This document shows, one piece after another, positions 56,570-64,000 of a stretch of DNA of 64,000 nt; the first letter of the stretch is position 1; every line of letters begins with the position of its first letter. This DNA is from Halopseudomonas formosensis (GTDB lineage: Bacteria > Pseudomonadota > Gammaproteobacteria > Pseudomonadales > Pseudomonadaceae): the NCBI RefSeq assembly GCF_900115905.1, contig NZ_FOYD01000001.1:1-64000 (forward strand), given 5' to 3'. The notes below the pieces were generated by a model that was given only the letters and a program-made list of their open reading frames with translations, had not been told where the DNA came from and ran no database searches. Both the position numbers and the translations under genes were made by a program.

Positions 56570-57430
56570 ATGAAACGCATGCTACTGACAGGCCTGATGG
56601 CGCTGTGGACCGGATTGGCGGCCGCGACGCCGCTGCCCGAGTGGGTCAACAGCGTACCGCCGGCGCAAATGCACCTGGGCCAGGCGCTGGATACCCGCAG
56701 CGGCGAATGGCTGGAGCCAGACGAGCTGGTCGAGCGCATCCGCAATGCCGACCGGGTACTGCTCGGCGAGCAGCATGACAACGACGATCACCATCGCCTG
56801 CAGTTGTGGCTGTTGCAGCGGTTGCACAGCGAACGGCCCCAGGCCGGTCTGCTGCTGGAAATGCTCACTCCGGCCCAGCAACCGCTGGTGGATCAGGCCT
56901 ACGCCACCGGCTCCTCCTCTGCGGCATTGAAGGAGCAGCTGCAATGGAACCCCGGCTGGCCCTGGGAGCTGTATGGCCCCGTGGTGCGCTGGGCCTTGGA
57001 CAAGCAGGTGCCGCTGTATGCCGCCAACCTGGACCGCAGCGAGATCAGCGAGCTGTACCGCCATCCGCCGCCGCTGTCGCCGCGCTACAGCGAGGTGGCG
57101 GTAGCGGAGCTGAGGGAGACCATAGCCCGGTCCCACTGTGGCCGGATCGACGAGCCCCAGCTCGGCGGCATGCTCGGCATCCAGCAGCAGCGGGATATGC
57201 GCATGGCCGAAGCGCTGGCCGCCGCCCCGGCCCCCAGTCTGCTGCTGGCGGGCAACTTCCATGTGCGCCGGGATTTGGGTGTGCCCGTGCACGTCGAAGG
57301 CGAGGCCCCGGTGGTGATCATGCTGCACGAGGCCGGCAAACCCATGCCCGGCCCCGAGCAGGCCGACTACCTCTGGCTCACCCCCGCCGCACCGGAGCAG
57401 GACCACTGTGCGCAGTGGCAGTCGGAGTAA
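56570..57430 (+). CDS. ChaN-family haem/iron-regulated protein
   Basis: A 286-residue secreted protein with signal peptide (RMLLTGLMALWTGLAAATPL, no lipobox cysteine). Its ChaN domain has DRVLLGEQHDNDDHHRLQLW, LLLEMLTPAQQPLVDQ and a C-terminal LLLAGNFHVRRDLGVPVHVE. ChaN of Campylobacter is an iron-regulated haem-binding lipoprotein; a haem role here is inference. The lack of a Cys after the signal means it is periplasmic rather than lipid-anchored. REP sequences begin 12 nt after its stop. Confidence 0.82.
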   Translation: MKRMLLTGLMALWTGLAAATPLPEWVNSVPPAQMHLGQALDTRSGEWLEPDELVERIRNADRVLLGEQHDNDDHHRLQLWLLQRLHSERPQAGLLLEMLTPAQQPLVDQAYATGSSSAALKEQLQWNPGWPWELYGPVVRWALDKQVPLYAANLDRSEISELYRHPPPLSPRYSEVAVAELRETIARSHCGRIDEPQLGGMLGIQQQRDMRMAEALAAAPAPSLLLAGNFHVRRDLGVPVHVEGEAPVVIMLHEAGKPMPGPEQADYLWLTPAAPEQDHCAQWQSE

Positions 57431-57442
57431 GCCGTGGCCCGC

Positions 57443-57530
57443 TTCGCAGCGGGGGCGCTGCTCCTACAGGAATGAAGCATCAGCCAGCGCAGTGCACCCC
57501 TTCCCTGTAGGAGCACCGCCCCGGTGCGAA
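57443..57530. repeat. REPIN between convergent chaN and SLC13 genes
   Basis: Two inverted REPs: 57443-57468 (minus-strand TGTAGGAGCAGCGCCCCCGC, continuing to TGCGAA) and 57506-57530 (plus-strand, identical over 25 bp to the unit at 23129-23153). Outer GCCCGC / GCGGGC extends the palindrome to about 57437-57537, reaching the SLC13 stop codon. The location in a convergent 3' gap is typical. Confidence 0.85.
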
Positions 57531-57536
57531 AGCGGG

Positions 57537-59363
57537 CTAGAAGGGAAACACCAAAGGTACCAGCACTACTGTGACCAGCAGCACCAGCAGGGTGAAGGGC
57601 ACGCCCACCTTGAGAAAATCGGCAAACCGATAGCCGCCCGGATCCAGCACCAGGGTATTGACCGGGGACGACACCGGGGTCATGAAGGCCGCCGAGGCAG
57701 CCAGGGCCACTGCCATGACGAAGGGATAGGGCGACACGCCCATGGCCTGGGCGGTGGCCAGCGCCACCGGCGCCATGAGTACCGCCGTAGCGGTATTGGA
57801 GATGAACAGACCGGTCACCGCCGTGGCGATGAACAGGGTCGCCAGCAGCACCCTTGGCCCGGCATCGCCAAACAGCTCCAGCAGGCCGCCCACGGCCAGG
57901 TCTATGCCGCCGGTCTTCTGTAGCGCCAGGGCAAAGGGCAGCATGCCCACGATCAGGATCAGACTCGGCCAGTGGATAGACCTGTAGGCGGAGTCCATGG
58001 TGATGCACTTGAAGGAGCCCATCAGCAGGCAGCCAATCAGCGCCGCCATCAGGTTGGACACCACGCCACTGACCATCAGGCCGATCATCACCGCCAGGCT
58101 CAACAGGGCATAGGGCGCCTTGCGGGCGGCCGGGACCACTTCCCTGATCTCGCTGGGCAGACTCAGCAGCACAAAATCCCGGGTCAGCAGGTGCAGGCGG
58201 TCGATGTCCTTCCAGCTGCCGGCCACCAGCAGGGTATCCCCGGCCCGCAGCTTCTCGTCGACCAGCACGCCGGGCAGGGCCTGACCGTTGCGCCGCAGCC
58301 CCACCACGTTGAGTCGGTGACGGCTGCGGAAGGCTACTTCCTGAATGCTCTTGCCGGCCAATCGCGACTCCGGCGGCAACGCCACCTCGGCCAGCCCCAG
58401 CTGATGGGAATGCACGCTGTAGTAGGAGTCCTCCAGTGGCACCTGGGTAACACCGATTTCCTGATAGGCGCCGAGCAGGGCAATGGCCGGGCTGGCCAGA
58501 TCCACCAGCAGGATATCGTCCGGCTGGGGCACGGTATTGCCGGTAGCCACCTGCAGCAGGTTGCGGAAGCGGCGCTGGCGCTCCACGGCAATCACGTTGA
58601 TGCCGTATTCACTGCGCAGCTCCAGTTCATTCAACGGCCGGCCGATCAGCGGCGAGTTGTCGTTCAGCCGCAGGCGCCGTTCCCGCTCGGGCAGCCGATA
58701 CAGCGCGGCCAGATCCTGCATGCTCTGTCGCTCTGGCTCCTTGCGGTCGCTTGCACCGCGGCCCAGCCAGCGGCGTGCTACCAGCATGTAGCCGATACCC
58801 AGCAGCAGTATCACCAGGCCTATCGGTGTGAAACTGAAGAAGGAGAAGCCCTCCAGACCGTTGCGCACCAGCTCGCTGTGCACCACCAGGTTGGGCGGTG
58901 TCGCCACCAGCGTCAGCATGCCACTGATCAGCCCGGCAAAGCTCAGCGGCATCATCAGCCGGGAAGCGGGAATATTCATCCGCATCGCCACGCTCATCAC
59001 CACGGGGATGAAGATCGCCACCACCCCGGTGGAGCTCATCACCGAACCCAGCGCGGCCACCGTCAGCATCAGCAGCACGATCAGCCGGGTCTCGCTGCTG
59101 CCGGCCTTGTGCGCCATCCAGTCGCCCAGTTTGTAGGCAATGCCGGTGCGCACCAGCCCATCGCCGATCACAAACAGCGCAGCAATCAGCAGCACACTGG
59201 GATCACTGAACCCCGCCACCGCCTCCTGAACCGTCAGCACGCCACTCAACGGCAGCGCAACGATCACCAGCAGCGCCACCACATCCATGCGCGGCTTGTT
59301 GCGGATAAAGAGCACCATGCTGGTCAACAGCAGGGCAAGGGTGATGGCGAGCTGGGTGTTCAT
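57537..59363 (-). CDS. SLC13-family permease with two TrkA-C (RCK_C) domains
   Basis: A 608-residue inner-membrane protein. It has about 12 hydrophobic segments in two halves separated by two RCK_C-type regulatory domains (residues about 205-290 and 295-375; for example LRLNDNSPLIGRPLNELELR and ESRLAGKSIQEVAFRSRHRL). MSSTGVVAIFIPVVMSVAMR and FISNTATAVLMAPVALA are the duplicated SLC13 hairpin motifs. Substrates may be sulfate or dicarboxylates; not fixed. ATG 59363 overlaps the NUDIX stop by 4 nt. Confidence 0.88.
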   Translation of the reverse strand: MNTQLAITLALLLTSMVLFIRNKPRMDVVALLVIVALPLSGVLTVQEAVAGFSDPSVLLIAALFVIGDGLVRTGIAYKLGDWMAHKAGSSETRLIVLLMLTVAALGSVMSSTGVVAIFIPVVMSVAMRMNIPASRLMMPLSFAGLISGMLTLVATPPNLVVHSELVRNGLEGFSFFSFTPIGLVILLLGIGYMLVARRWLGRGASDRKEPERQSMQDLAALYRLPERERRLRLNDNSPLIGRPLNELELRSEYGINVIAVERQRRFRNLLQVATGNTVPQPDDILLVDLASPAIALLGAYQEIGVTQVPLEDSYYSVHSHQLGLAEVALPPESRLAGKSIQEVAFRSRHRLNVVGLRRNGQALPGVLVDEKLRAGDTLLVAGSWKDIDRLHLLTRDFVLLSLPSEIREVVPAARKAPYALLSLAVMIGLMVSGVVSNLMAALIGCLLMGSFKCITMDSAYRSIHWPSLILIVGMLPFALALQKTGGIDLAVGGLLELFGDAGPRVLLATLFIATAVTGLFISNTATAVLMAPVALATAQAMGVSPYPFVMAVALAASAAFMTPVSSPVNTLVLDPGGYRFADFLKVGVPFTLLVLLVTVVLVPLVFPF

Positions 59364-59869
59364 GGTGCGCTTGTCGTCTGCTCCCCACGGTTGAACAGAA
59401 AGGCCAGGGCGGCCAGGGTGAAGCTGTCCTCGATGGCGCCGTCGGCCAGCAGCTGGCGCAGGCGCGGCAGGCTGATGCGCTCCACTTCCTGGGCCTCGTT
59501 ATCCCGGGGGCCGGGCTGGGTGTCGGGGTCGATGCGCGCCAGATAGATGTCCACCGCCGAGGCCAGGATCGCCGAGTTGGGCTTGAGCCGGCCGAGCAGG
59601 CTGAGCTGCTCCTCGCTGATCCGGTAGCCGGTTTCCTCCTCCAGTTCCCGCCGGGCGCAGGCGCGACTGCTTTCCCCGGGATTGCCGTAGCCCCTGGGTA
59701 TCTCCAGCTGCACGCCGGAATGCGGTCGGCGCTTGACCCGCAGCAGCAGAAAGTCGTCACCGATCTGTGCCAGCACAGCGGCACCGTTGACCGCATTGTC
59801 CTCGACTATCCAGTGGTAGCGACCGTCCTGCACCACACGAAACCAGGGGTTTTCATAAAGGGTCTTCAT
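59360..59869 (-). CDS. NUDIX hydrolase (ADP-ribose pyrophosphatase-like)
   Basis: A 169-residue protein with the NUDIX box GNPGESSRACARRELEEETG and the preceding beta-sheet LEIPRGYG, followed by SAVDIYLARIDPDTQPGPRD. The pattern fits ADP-sugar pyrophosphatases, with substrate unproven. It overlaps both neighbours by 4 nt (ATGA), forming one translationally coupled unit with the SLC13 permease and the upstream unknown protein. Confidence 0.88.
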   Translation of the reverse strand: MKTLYENPWFRVVQDGRYHWIVEDNAVNGAAVLAQIGDDFLLLRVKRRPHSGVQLEIPRGYGNPGESSRACARRELEEETGYRISEEQLSLLGRLKPNSAILASAVDIYLARIDPDTQPGPRDNEAQEVERISLPRLRQLLADGAIEDSFTLAALAFLFNRGEQTTSAP

Positions 59870-60825
59870 TTGATCTCCAGGCCCATGAAGCGGCGCATGC
59901 GAGGGTACATGCCGAACCAGTTCTTGCGGGTCATCCAGCTCTTGCCGCTGTCGACCATCTTGTCCTCGATATAGCCTATGGCTTCATCGGTCAGGTAACG
60001 CACCAGCTCCCCGGCACCCAGGCTGGAGATGATTTCGAACACCTTGAGCGGGTACTGGATCAGCTCGATTTCGCGGCGCAGCGACTTGATGGCGACGCCG
60101 GCGTCCAGTATCACCTCCGGAATGCCGGTCAGGTAGCGGATGTCATCCTGCAGAAAGCCCTCGTTGGTCACCGCGAACAGCGAATTGTAGGCAGGATCAA
60201 TGATTTCCGCACGCATCTGCGGGAAGGTGCCGAGCCCCCGTGCGCCGAAGAAGTTCTGCGCATAGGTGTACCACTGGGAGCGGGAAACGAGTTGACTGGT
60301 GCCCAGCAGAAACAGCTGATGGTCGCCGTCGTTCTCGAAGTACTGTTGTGCCGATCCGGCCGCCGTGAGCCGGGCCAGCACCTCCCTGCGCAGGCTGTCC
60401 TGTTCCAGCGACAGACCCTGCAGGGTGGGCCGGACGGCGCTCAGCGCCGCCTGCAGTTCGGCCAGCCGGTCCAGCACCTGGCGCTGCGAATAACGATCCA
60501 GCTGACCCTTGCAGGGTGCACCCGGCAGGCTGGAGAGGATGAAACTGTCCGGCAGCGCGTGGTAGTAGTCCCGCACATCGGTATAGCCATCCATGCCGAA
60601 GCCGCGGATCACCAGCTTGCCCTGGCCTTCCTCGTTCAGGTACTTGGTCACGTTGGACTGGCTGATCACCGCGGCAATGCCGGCGTTGTCGATCAGCGCA
60701 TTGGGTGACAGCACCACACCGTCGGCAAAGGCCAGCCCGGTGAGAAAACGCTTGCGCAGCTCATTGCCATCCAGCGCCCGCACCGAGTCGCAATTGGACA
60801 GCAGGAGTTTTTCCTTGAACAGCAT
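59866..60825 (-). CDS. Unknown soluble protein, first gene of the NUDIX/SLC13 row
   Basis: I do not recognise this 319-residue protein. It opens LLLSNCDSVRALDGNELRKR, then FLTGLAFADGVVLSPNALID. It has a helical middle (residues about 120-175) and a C-terminal part with YPLKVFEIISSLGAGELVRY and no signal peptide or membrane segment. Length is normal for an intact gene, and AAGGAGATGG lies just upstream of the start. It is coupled by ATGA to the NUDIX gene and may share its process; function unknown. Confidence 0.7.
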   Translation of the reverse strand: MLFKEKLLLSNCDSVRALDGNELRKRFLTGLAFADGVVLSPNALIDNAGIAAVISQSNVTKYLNEEGQGKLVIRGFGMDGYTDVRDYYHALPDSFILSSLPGAPCKGQLDRYSQRQVLDRLAELQAALSAVRPTLQGLSLEQDSLRREVLARLTAAGSAQQYFENDGDHQLFLLGTSQLVSRSQWYTYAQNFFGARGLGTFPQMRAEIIDPAYNSLFAVTNEGFLQDDIRYLTGIPEVILDAGVAIKSLRREIELIQYPLKVFEIISSLGAGELVRYLTDEAIGYIEDKMVDSGKSWMTRKNWFGMYPRMRRFMGLEIK

Positions 60826-60929
60826 CCCTACCCATCTCCTTCAATGAAACTCACCACTCCCGGAATATCGCTACTCTATAGGAAGACTGCGCGCCCGGCG
60901 TGGTCATCTTTCATCAGCGGGAGGTCCCC

Positions 60930-61175
60930 ATGATTACCTGCGACCAGTCCGACTATCTGGAAATCGCCTGCCTGTATCGCATCCCCATTGCCCTGAACTG
61001 GCCGGACGGCCGGCGGGTCGAAGGTATACCGCTGGATACGGGATACAACGAGCAGCGTGAGGAATGCCTGCTGATGGATCTTGGCGCGGGGCCGCAATGG
61101 GTGGTAATGGAGGGGGCGCTGGGTATGACAGCGCTGGAAGAGAACAGACACTTTGCCCATGTGGGCTTTGGGTAG
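60930..61175 (+). CDS. rof: Rho-binding antiterminator Rof (YaeO family)
   Basis: An 81-residue protein with the Rof fold signature (ITCDQSDYLEIACLYRIPIA, then LNWPDGRRVEGIPLDT). Rof blocks RNA binding by termination factor Rho. ATG 60930 with GGGAGG 6 nt upstream is preferred to an earlier in-frame start. It is convergent with jetD, with 9 nt between stops. Confidence 0.87.
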   Translation: MITCDQSDYLEIACLYRIPIALNWPDGRRVEGIPLDTGYNEQREECLLMDLGAGPQWVVMEGALGMTALEENRHFAHVGFG

Positions 61176-61184
61176 TGGTCAGGT

Positions 61185-62390
61185 TCAGAGCTGCTGCAGA
61201 TGGCGCTGCAGCCAGCTGAAGCGTACATGTTCCTGTTCAAAGCGCAGATGTTCCACCGGTTTGCCGTCCGGACGACAGAATTGATTGTCTCGCAACGCCT
61301 GATACAGGGCTTGCTCGCTATCGGTCAGATTGGTCAGATCGTGAGTGCAGCGCGTGTCCGCCGGCTCCTGCCCCCATAGCTCCTGGTGATGCAGCAGGGT
61401 GGCGACATCCATCAGCAGCGAGCTGGCATGGGGCAAATGAGCTCGCAGGCGGTGGAGGATGGCGAAACCGTGGGTGTCGATATCGCCCCAGTAATACAGT
61501 GGTTGCCGGACCAGCCAGGGAATCTGGCCCAGCAGGTCGAGGGCATAGCCCTGACCGAACAATAGGGCCGAGCGGGGATGGTTGGGGAAGGTCAGCGCGT
61601 TGACCTCGTTCTCGGTCACGAAGACCCGCTCCACCGGCAGTTCGAGGGCGGCGAGTTGCTCGATCGGCATCTCAAGATCGGTGAGACCGGCAATCGCCAG
61701 GTGGTTGTCGAGTATCCGCAGGCGTACCCGCAGGGGCTTGTCGCGCAAGCCGTAGCGTTGGCTGAAGCCGCGGATGCCACGGTACTCGGGGTTGATATGG
61801 GCGGCGGGCAGGGTCAGGTCGAGCAAGTCACCGAGCAGTCCCCGGCGTTGCTCGATGAACTTGGTATCCACACCGGCAATATCCAGTTGGCGCAGGTACA
61901 GATTGCTGTGCGGGTGGGTTTGGAACCAGCGCAGCACGGCTAGTACCTTATGCCAGTCGGCTGCCTGCTCCAGGGCGCGCATGGGGTGCTTTTCCAGCCA
62001 TGGCAGCAGCTGTGGGAAGTCCGCCAGGCTGCGGGACAGCAGTTGGTCGAAGCGTTGCGCGGCACGTTGTTGGCCGATCAGCTGCAGAGCGTGATCCGGC
62101 TGGTCGATCCAGACACTGTCGGGGATCAGGTTACGGCCCAGCTGGCGGTGATTGATCTCTTTCCACTCGAGTCGGTAGCGGTCGTCGGCCTGCTGCAGCA
62201 GGCTGATCCATTGGCGTACTTCTTCGAAACGGCGGCCCAGCTCCTGGTTGCCGGGCTTTTTCAGTCGAAGTTGCAAGGGGTACAGAGGAGCGGCCCGGGG
62301 CAGGCGGGCGCGCAACAGAGCACCCTGCTCCCACAGGCGCTGCAGCTGGGCTCGCAGATCGGCAGGGGTGGTCCAGTCCAGCTGGCTCAC
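61185..62390 (-). CDS. jetD: Wadjet system nuclease subunit JetD
   Basis: A 401-residue protein with DUF3322 (N-terminal, containing YLRQLDIAGVDTKFIEQRRG) and a C-terminal Toprim-like DUF2220 nuclease domain. Visible metal ligands are E260/E262 (VFVTENEVNALTFP) and D303/D305 (YYWGDIDTHGFAIL). In Wadjet, JetABC forms an SMC-like loop extruder that recognises small circular DNA, and JetD cuts it. The active site looks complete. The start overlaps the jetC stop by 4 nt (ATGA). Confidence 0.93.
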   Translation of the reverse strand: MSQLDWTTPADLRAQLQRLWEQGALLRARLPRAAPLYPLQLRLKKPGNQELGRRFEEVRQWISLLQQADDRYRLEWKEINHRQLGRNLIPDSVWIDQPDHALQLIGQQRAAQRFDQLLSRSLADFPQLLPWLEKHPMRALEQAADWHKVLAVLRWFQTHPHSNLYLRQLDIAGVDTKFIEQRRGLLGDLLDLTLPAAHINPEYRGIRGFSQRYGLRDKPLRVRLRILDNHLAIAGLTDLEMPIEQLAALELPVERVFVTENEVNALTFPNHPRSALLFGQGYALDLLGQIPWLVRQPLYYWGDIDTHGFAILHRLRAHLPHASSLLMDVATLLHHQELWGQEPADTRCTHDLTNLTDSEQALYQALRDNQFCRPDGKPVEHLRFEQEHVRFSWLQRHLQQL

Positions 62391-64000
62391 TGTGTTCCTT
62401 CCCGTACGACTTTCTGTTCTCGGTACTCCTCGATGCTCAGGCAGCGCAGCATGGATTCGCGACCTTGCTCATTGTGCACGAAGCCGACACTGGCAACATA
62501 GGGCTCGATGATATGGATTTTCTGCAACGGGGTGACGATCAGCAGTTGCAGGTTGAGCTTGCGGAACAGCTCCAGACCGTAGCGGGCCGACTCGTCGGAG
62601 CCGCGGCCGAAGGCCTCGTCAATCACCACGAAGCGGAATGAGCGGGAACGGGTAGCACCCCATTCCAGTCCGAACCGATAGGCCAGGCTGGCGGCCAGTA
62701 CCGTGTAGGCGAGCTTTTCTTTCTGCCCACCGGACTTGCCGCCCGAGTCGCTGTAATGCTCGTGCTCGCTGTTGTCCTCGCGCCAGCGCTCGGAGGCCGA
62801 GAAGACAAACCAGTTGCGTACGTCGCAGACCTTGCGGGTCCAGCGCCGGTCGGCCTCGCTGCTGCCATCGCGCCCGCGGAAGCGTTCGATGATCTGGCGC
62901 ACCTGTAGAAACTTGCTCTCGGCGTACTGGTCATTCTGGCTGCCGGACAGGCTGCCCTCGGTGCAAGCCTTGAGGTCGCTGCGGAATGCATTGATCTCGC
63001 CATCGCCGCTGGACTGGGCCTCCAGCTGGATAAGGCGGCCGGGGTTGTAGTCGATCTCGTGCAGCGAGCGATTGATTTCCTCGATGCGTTCGCGGATATC
63101 CAGCTCTTCCCGGCGCAGGTGGCTCTGGAAGTTGGCGATCTCGTTGATGATGTTCTCGTTGAGCATGGACTTGAAGCGTTGTTCGAACTGAGGCAGGCCA
63201 TCCTGCTCCAGGCTGGCGAGCATGGCGCGATAGTCAGCGGCTGCCTCGACGCTGGCATCCACGTCGCGGGTGTCCATCGGGTAGGCGTTGCGGTAATCGC
63301 TCATGGTATTGACGACCTTCTCGCGCAAGCGATCCAGGCGTTTGTCGGCGGCATTGATGGCCGCCTGCAGCCAGTTGCGCAGCTCCTGCTCGCGGTTGGA
63401 GCAGGATTCCACGGTCAGTGTGTGCTCCCCCAGCGCCTCTTCGCGCAGCGCCTCGAGCCGGGGGAACTGAGCCTGTTGATCGGCTGTAGCCGCCTGATAC
63501 AGGGCGCGGGCTTCGTCGGCGGCCCGCTGGGCATCTTCCTGTTTCTGTTCGGTTCTGGCCAGTTCCCGGTTCTTCTCGTCCAGAGCGTGGTGCAGGCTGG
63601 CCAGATCGCTTTCCAGTTGTCGCAGTTGCTCCTGCAGGGCACGCAGGGTGTCGGACTCGGCTTCCAGTTGCTGGTGTTCCTGCTCCAGACCATGGATCTG
63701 CACCTGCAGGGGCTTCCAGTCCAGGTCCTGGAAGCTGTCGAACACCGACAGTTGTGCGAGCAGCCCCAGGCGTTCGTCGAAGTCCCGCTGGCGTTGCTGC
63801 AGCTCGGCCAGCTGCAGGGCGTACTGCTGGATACGTACCTGCAGGTCAGCGGTCTGCTTTTCCAGTGCAGCGATCTTCTGCTCGTTGCTCCAGCCGAGAA
63901 TGTAGTGAGTGCGGTCGTTCAGCCGACGGCGGTCATCCTTCTCGTGACGTTCCTGTCCGGATTTTACCTGCCCGCCACGGGTCACTGCCTTATCTTCCCG
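62387..64000 (-). CDS. jetC: Wadjet SMC-like ATPase JetC, C-terminal part (cut by window edge)
   Basis: At least 537 codons, open to the right edge; the true start lies outside. Visible parts are a long coiled coil (roughly 62.9-63.9 kb), the ABC signature in GGKSGGQKEKLAYTVLAASL, and Walker B in FRFVVIDEAFGRGSDESARY. LQLLIVTPLQKIHIIEPYV follows near the end, the MukB/JetC-type head. The segment AVTRGGQVKSGQERHEKDDR at the edge is hinge-proximal family sequence and in-frame coding continues past it (REDKAV), so this is not a real start. jetA and jetB should lie to the right. Confidence 0.93.
   Translation of the reverse strand, partial: REDKAVTRGGQVKSGQERHEKDDRRRLNDRTHYILGWSNEQKIAALEKQTADLQVRIQQYALQLAELQQRQRDFDERLGLLAQLSVFDSFQDLDWKPLQVQIHGLEQEHQQLEAESDTLRALQEQLRQLESDLASLHHALDEKNRELARTEQKQEDAQRAADEARALYQAATADQQAQFPRLEALREEALGEHTLTVESCSNREQELRNWLQAAINAADKRLDRLREKVVNTMSDYRNAYPMDTRDVDASVEAAADYRAMLASLEQDGLPQFEQRFKSMLNENIINEIANFQSHLRREELDIRERIEEINRSLHEIDYNPGRLIQLEAQSSGDGEINAFRSDLKACTEGSLSGSQNDQYAESKFLQVRQIIERFRGRDGSSEADRRWTRKVCDVRNWFVFSASERWREDNSEHEHYSDSGGKSGGQKEKLAYTVLAASLAYRFGLEWGATRSRSFRFVVIDEAFGRGSDESARYGLELFRKLNLQLLIVTPLQKIHIIEPYVASVGFVHNEQGRESMLRCLSIEEYREQKVVREGTQ

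Noticed and set aside
63985-64000. GTG near 63985 as the start of a 532-residue gene
   Set aside because: Coding sequence continues in frame to the window edge, and the segment is internal JetC sequence; the true start lies outside.

Overview
The window is a contiguous piece of a Pseudomonadaceae chromosome (Pseudomonas in the broad sense). It is GC-rich and densely coded. Long blocks keep the gene order I know from Pseudomonas aeruginosa: ychF-pth-rplY-prs-tRNA(Gln)-ispE-lolB-TPR lipoprotein // hemA-prfA-prmC-moeB-murI-pagL, then hemH, then uraA-upp // hpt // PA4642-like, then gatCAB // mreBCD-maf-rng-yhdP-nitrilase-tldD. The genus-level placement is inference from this synteny and from the rRNA/tRNA sequences; no search was run.

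Layout. 1-345: 3' end of a 23S rRNA, a 5S rRNA and the rrn terminator. 429-4156: leuA, holD (psi clamp-loader subunit), rimI and an EamA exporter. 4250-6388: an accessory patch with an AT-richer unknown membrane protein and an intact ISL3-family insertion sequence that landed in the T-tract of a tRNA-Met terminator. 6397-16430 (minus strand): tRNA-Met, a DUF748 envelope protein, then the translation, nucleotide, isoprenoid and lipoprotein-sorting block. 16645-21963 (plus): hemA operon and a PagL-like lipid A deacylase. 22003-25978: renalase-like flavoprotein, hemH, LysE exporter, D-2-hydroxyacid dehydrogenase. 26137-28362: four overlapping type IV pilus minor-pilin genes with no pilY1 or fimU. 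28370-33864: nucleobase uptake and salvage, a SulP transporter, small conserved proteins. 33917-39783: BetT, an RlpA-like protein and gatCAB. 40041-50878: the rod-shape/envelope operon through tldD. 50879-51218: two related structured repeats. 51219-57430: small stress and housekeeping enzymes plus a deletion scar joining an SDR gene to a GH15 gene. 57537-60825: an SLC13 transporter, NUDIX hydrolase and unknown-protein operon. 60930-64000: rof, then jetD and the 3' part of jetC from a Wadjet plasmid-defence system that runs off the right edge.

How the genes work together. Most of the window is core biology: translation and its quality control (rrn, tRNAs, rplY, pth, prfA, prmC, gatCAB, rimI), cell-envelope construction (murI, mreBCD, lolB, YhdP and DUF748 proteins, pagL), tetrapyrrole synthesis (hemA, hemH) and nucleotide salvage (upp, uraA, hpt, prs). 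The accessory signals are the ISL3 element, the REPINs, the paired repeats after tldD, the SDR/GH15 scar and the Wadjet genes. The most unusual points are the back-to-back repeats with apparently covarying hairpins, the apparent ATC start of mreC, and the IS whose target duplication leaves the tRNA terminator whole.
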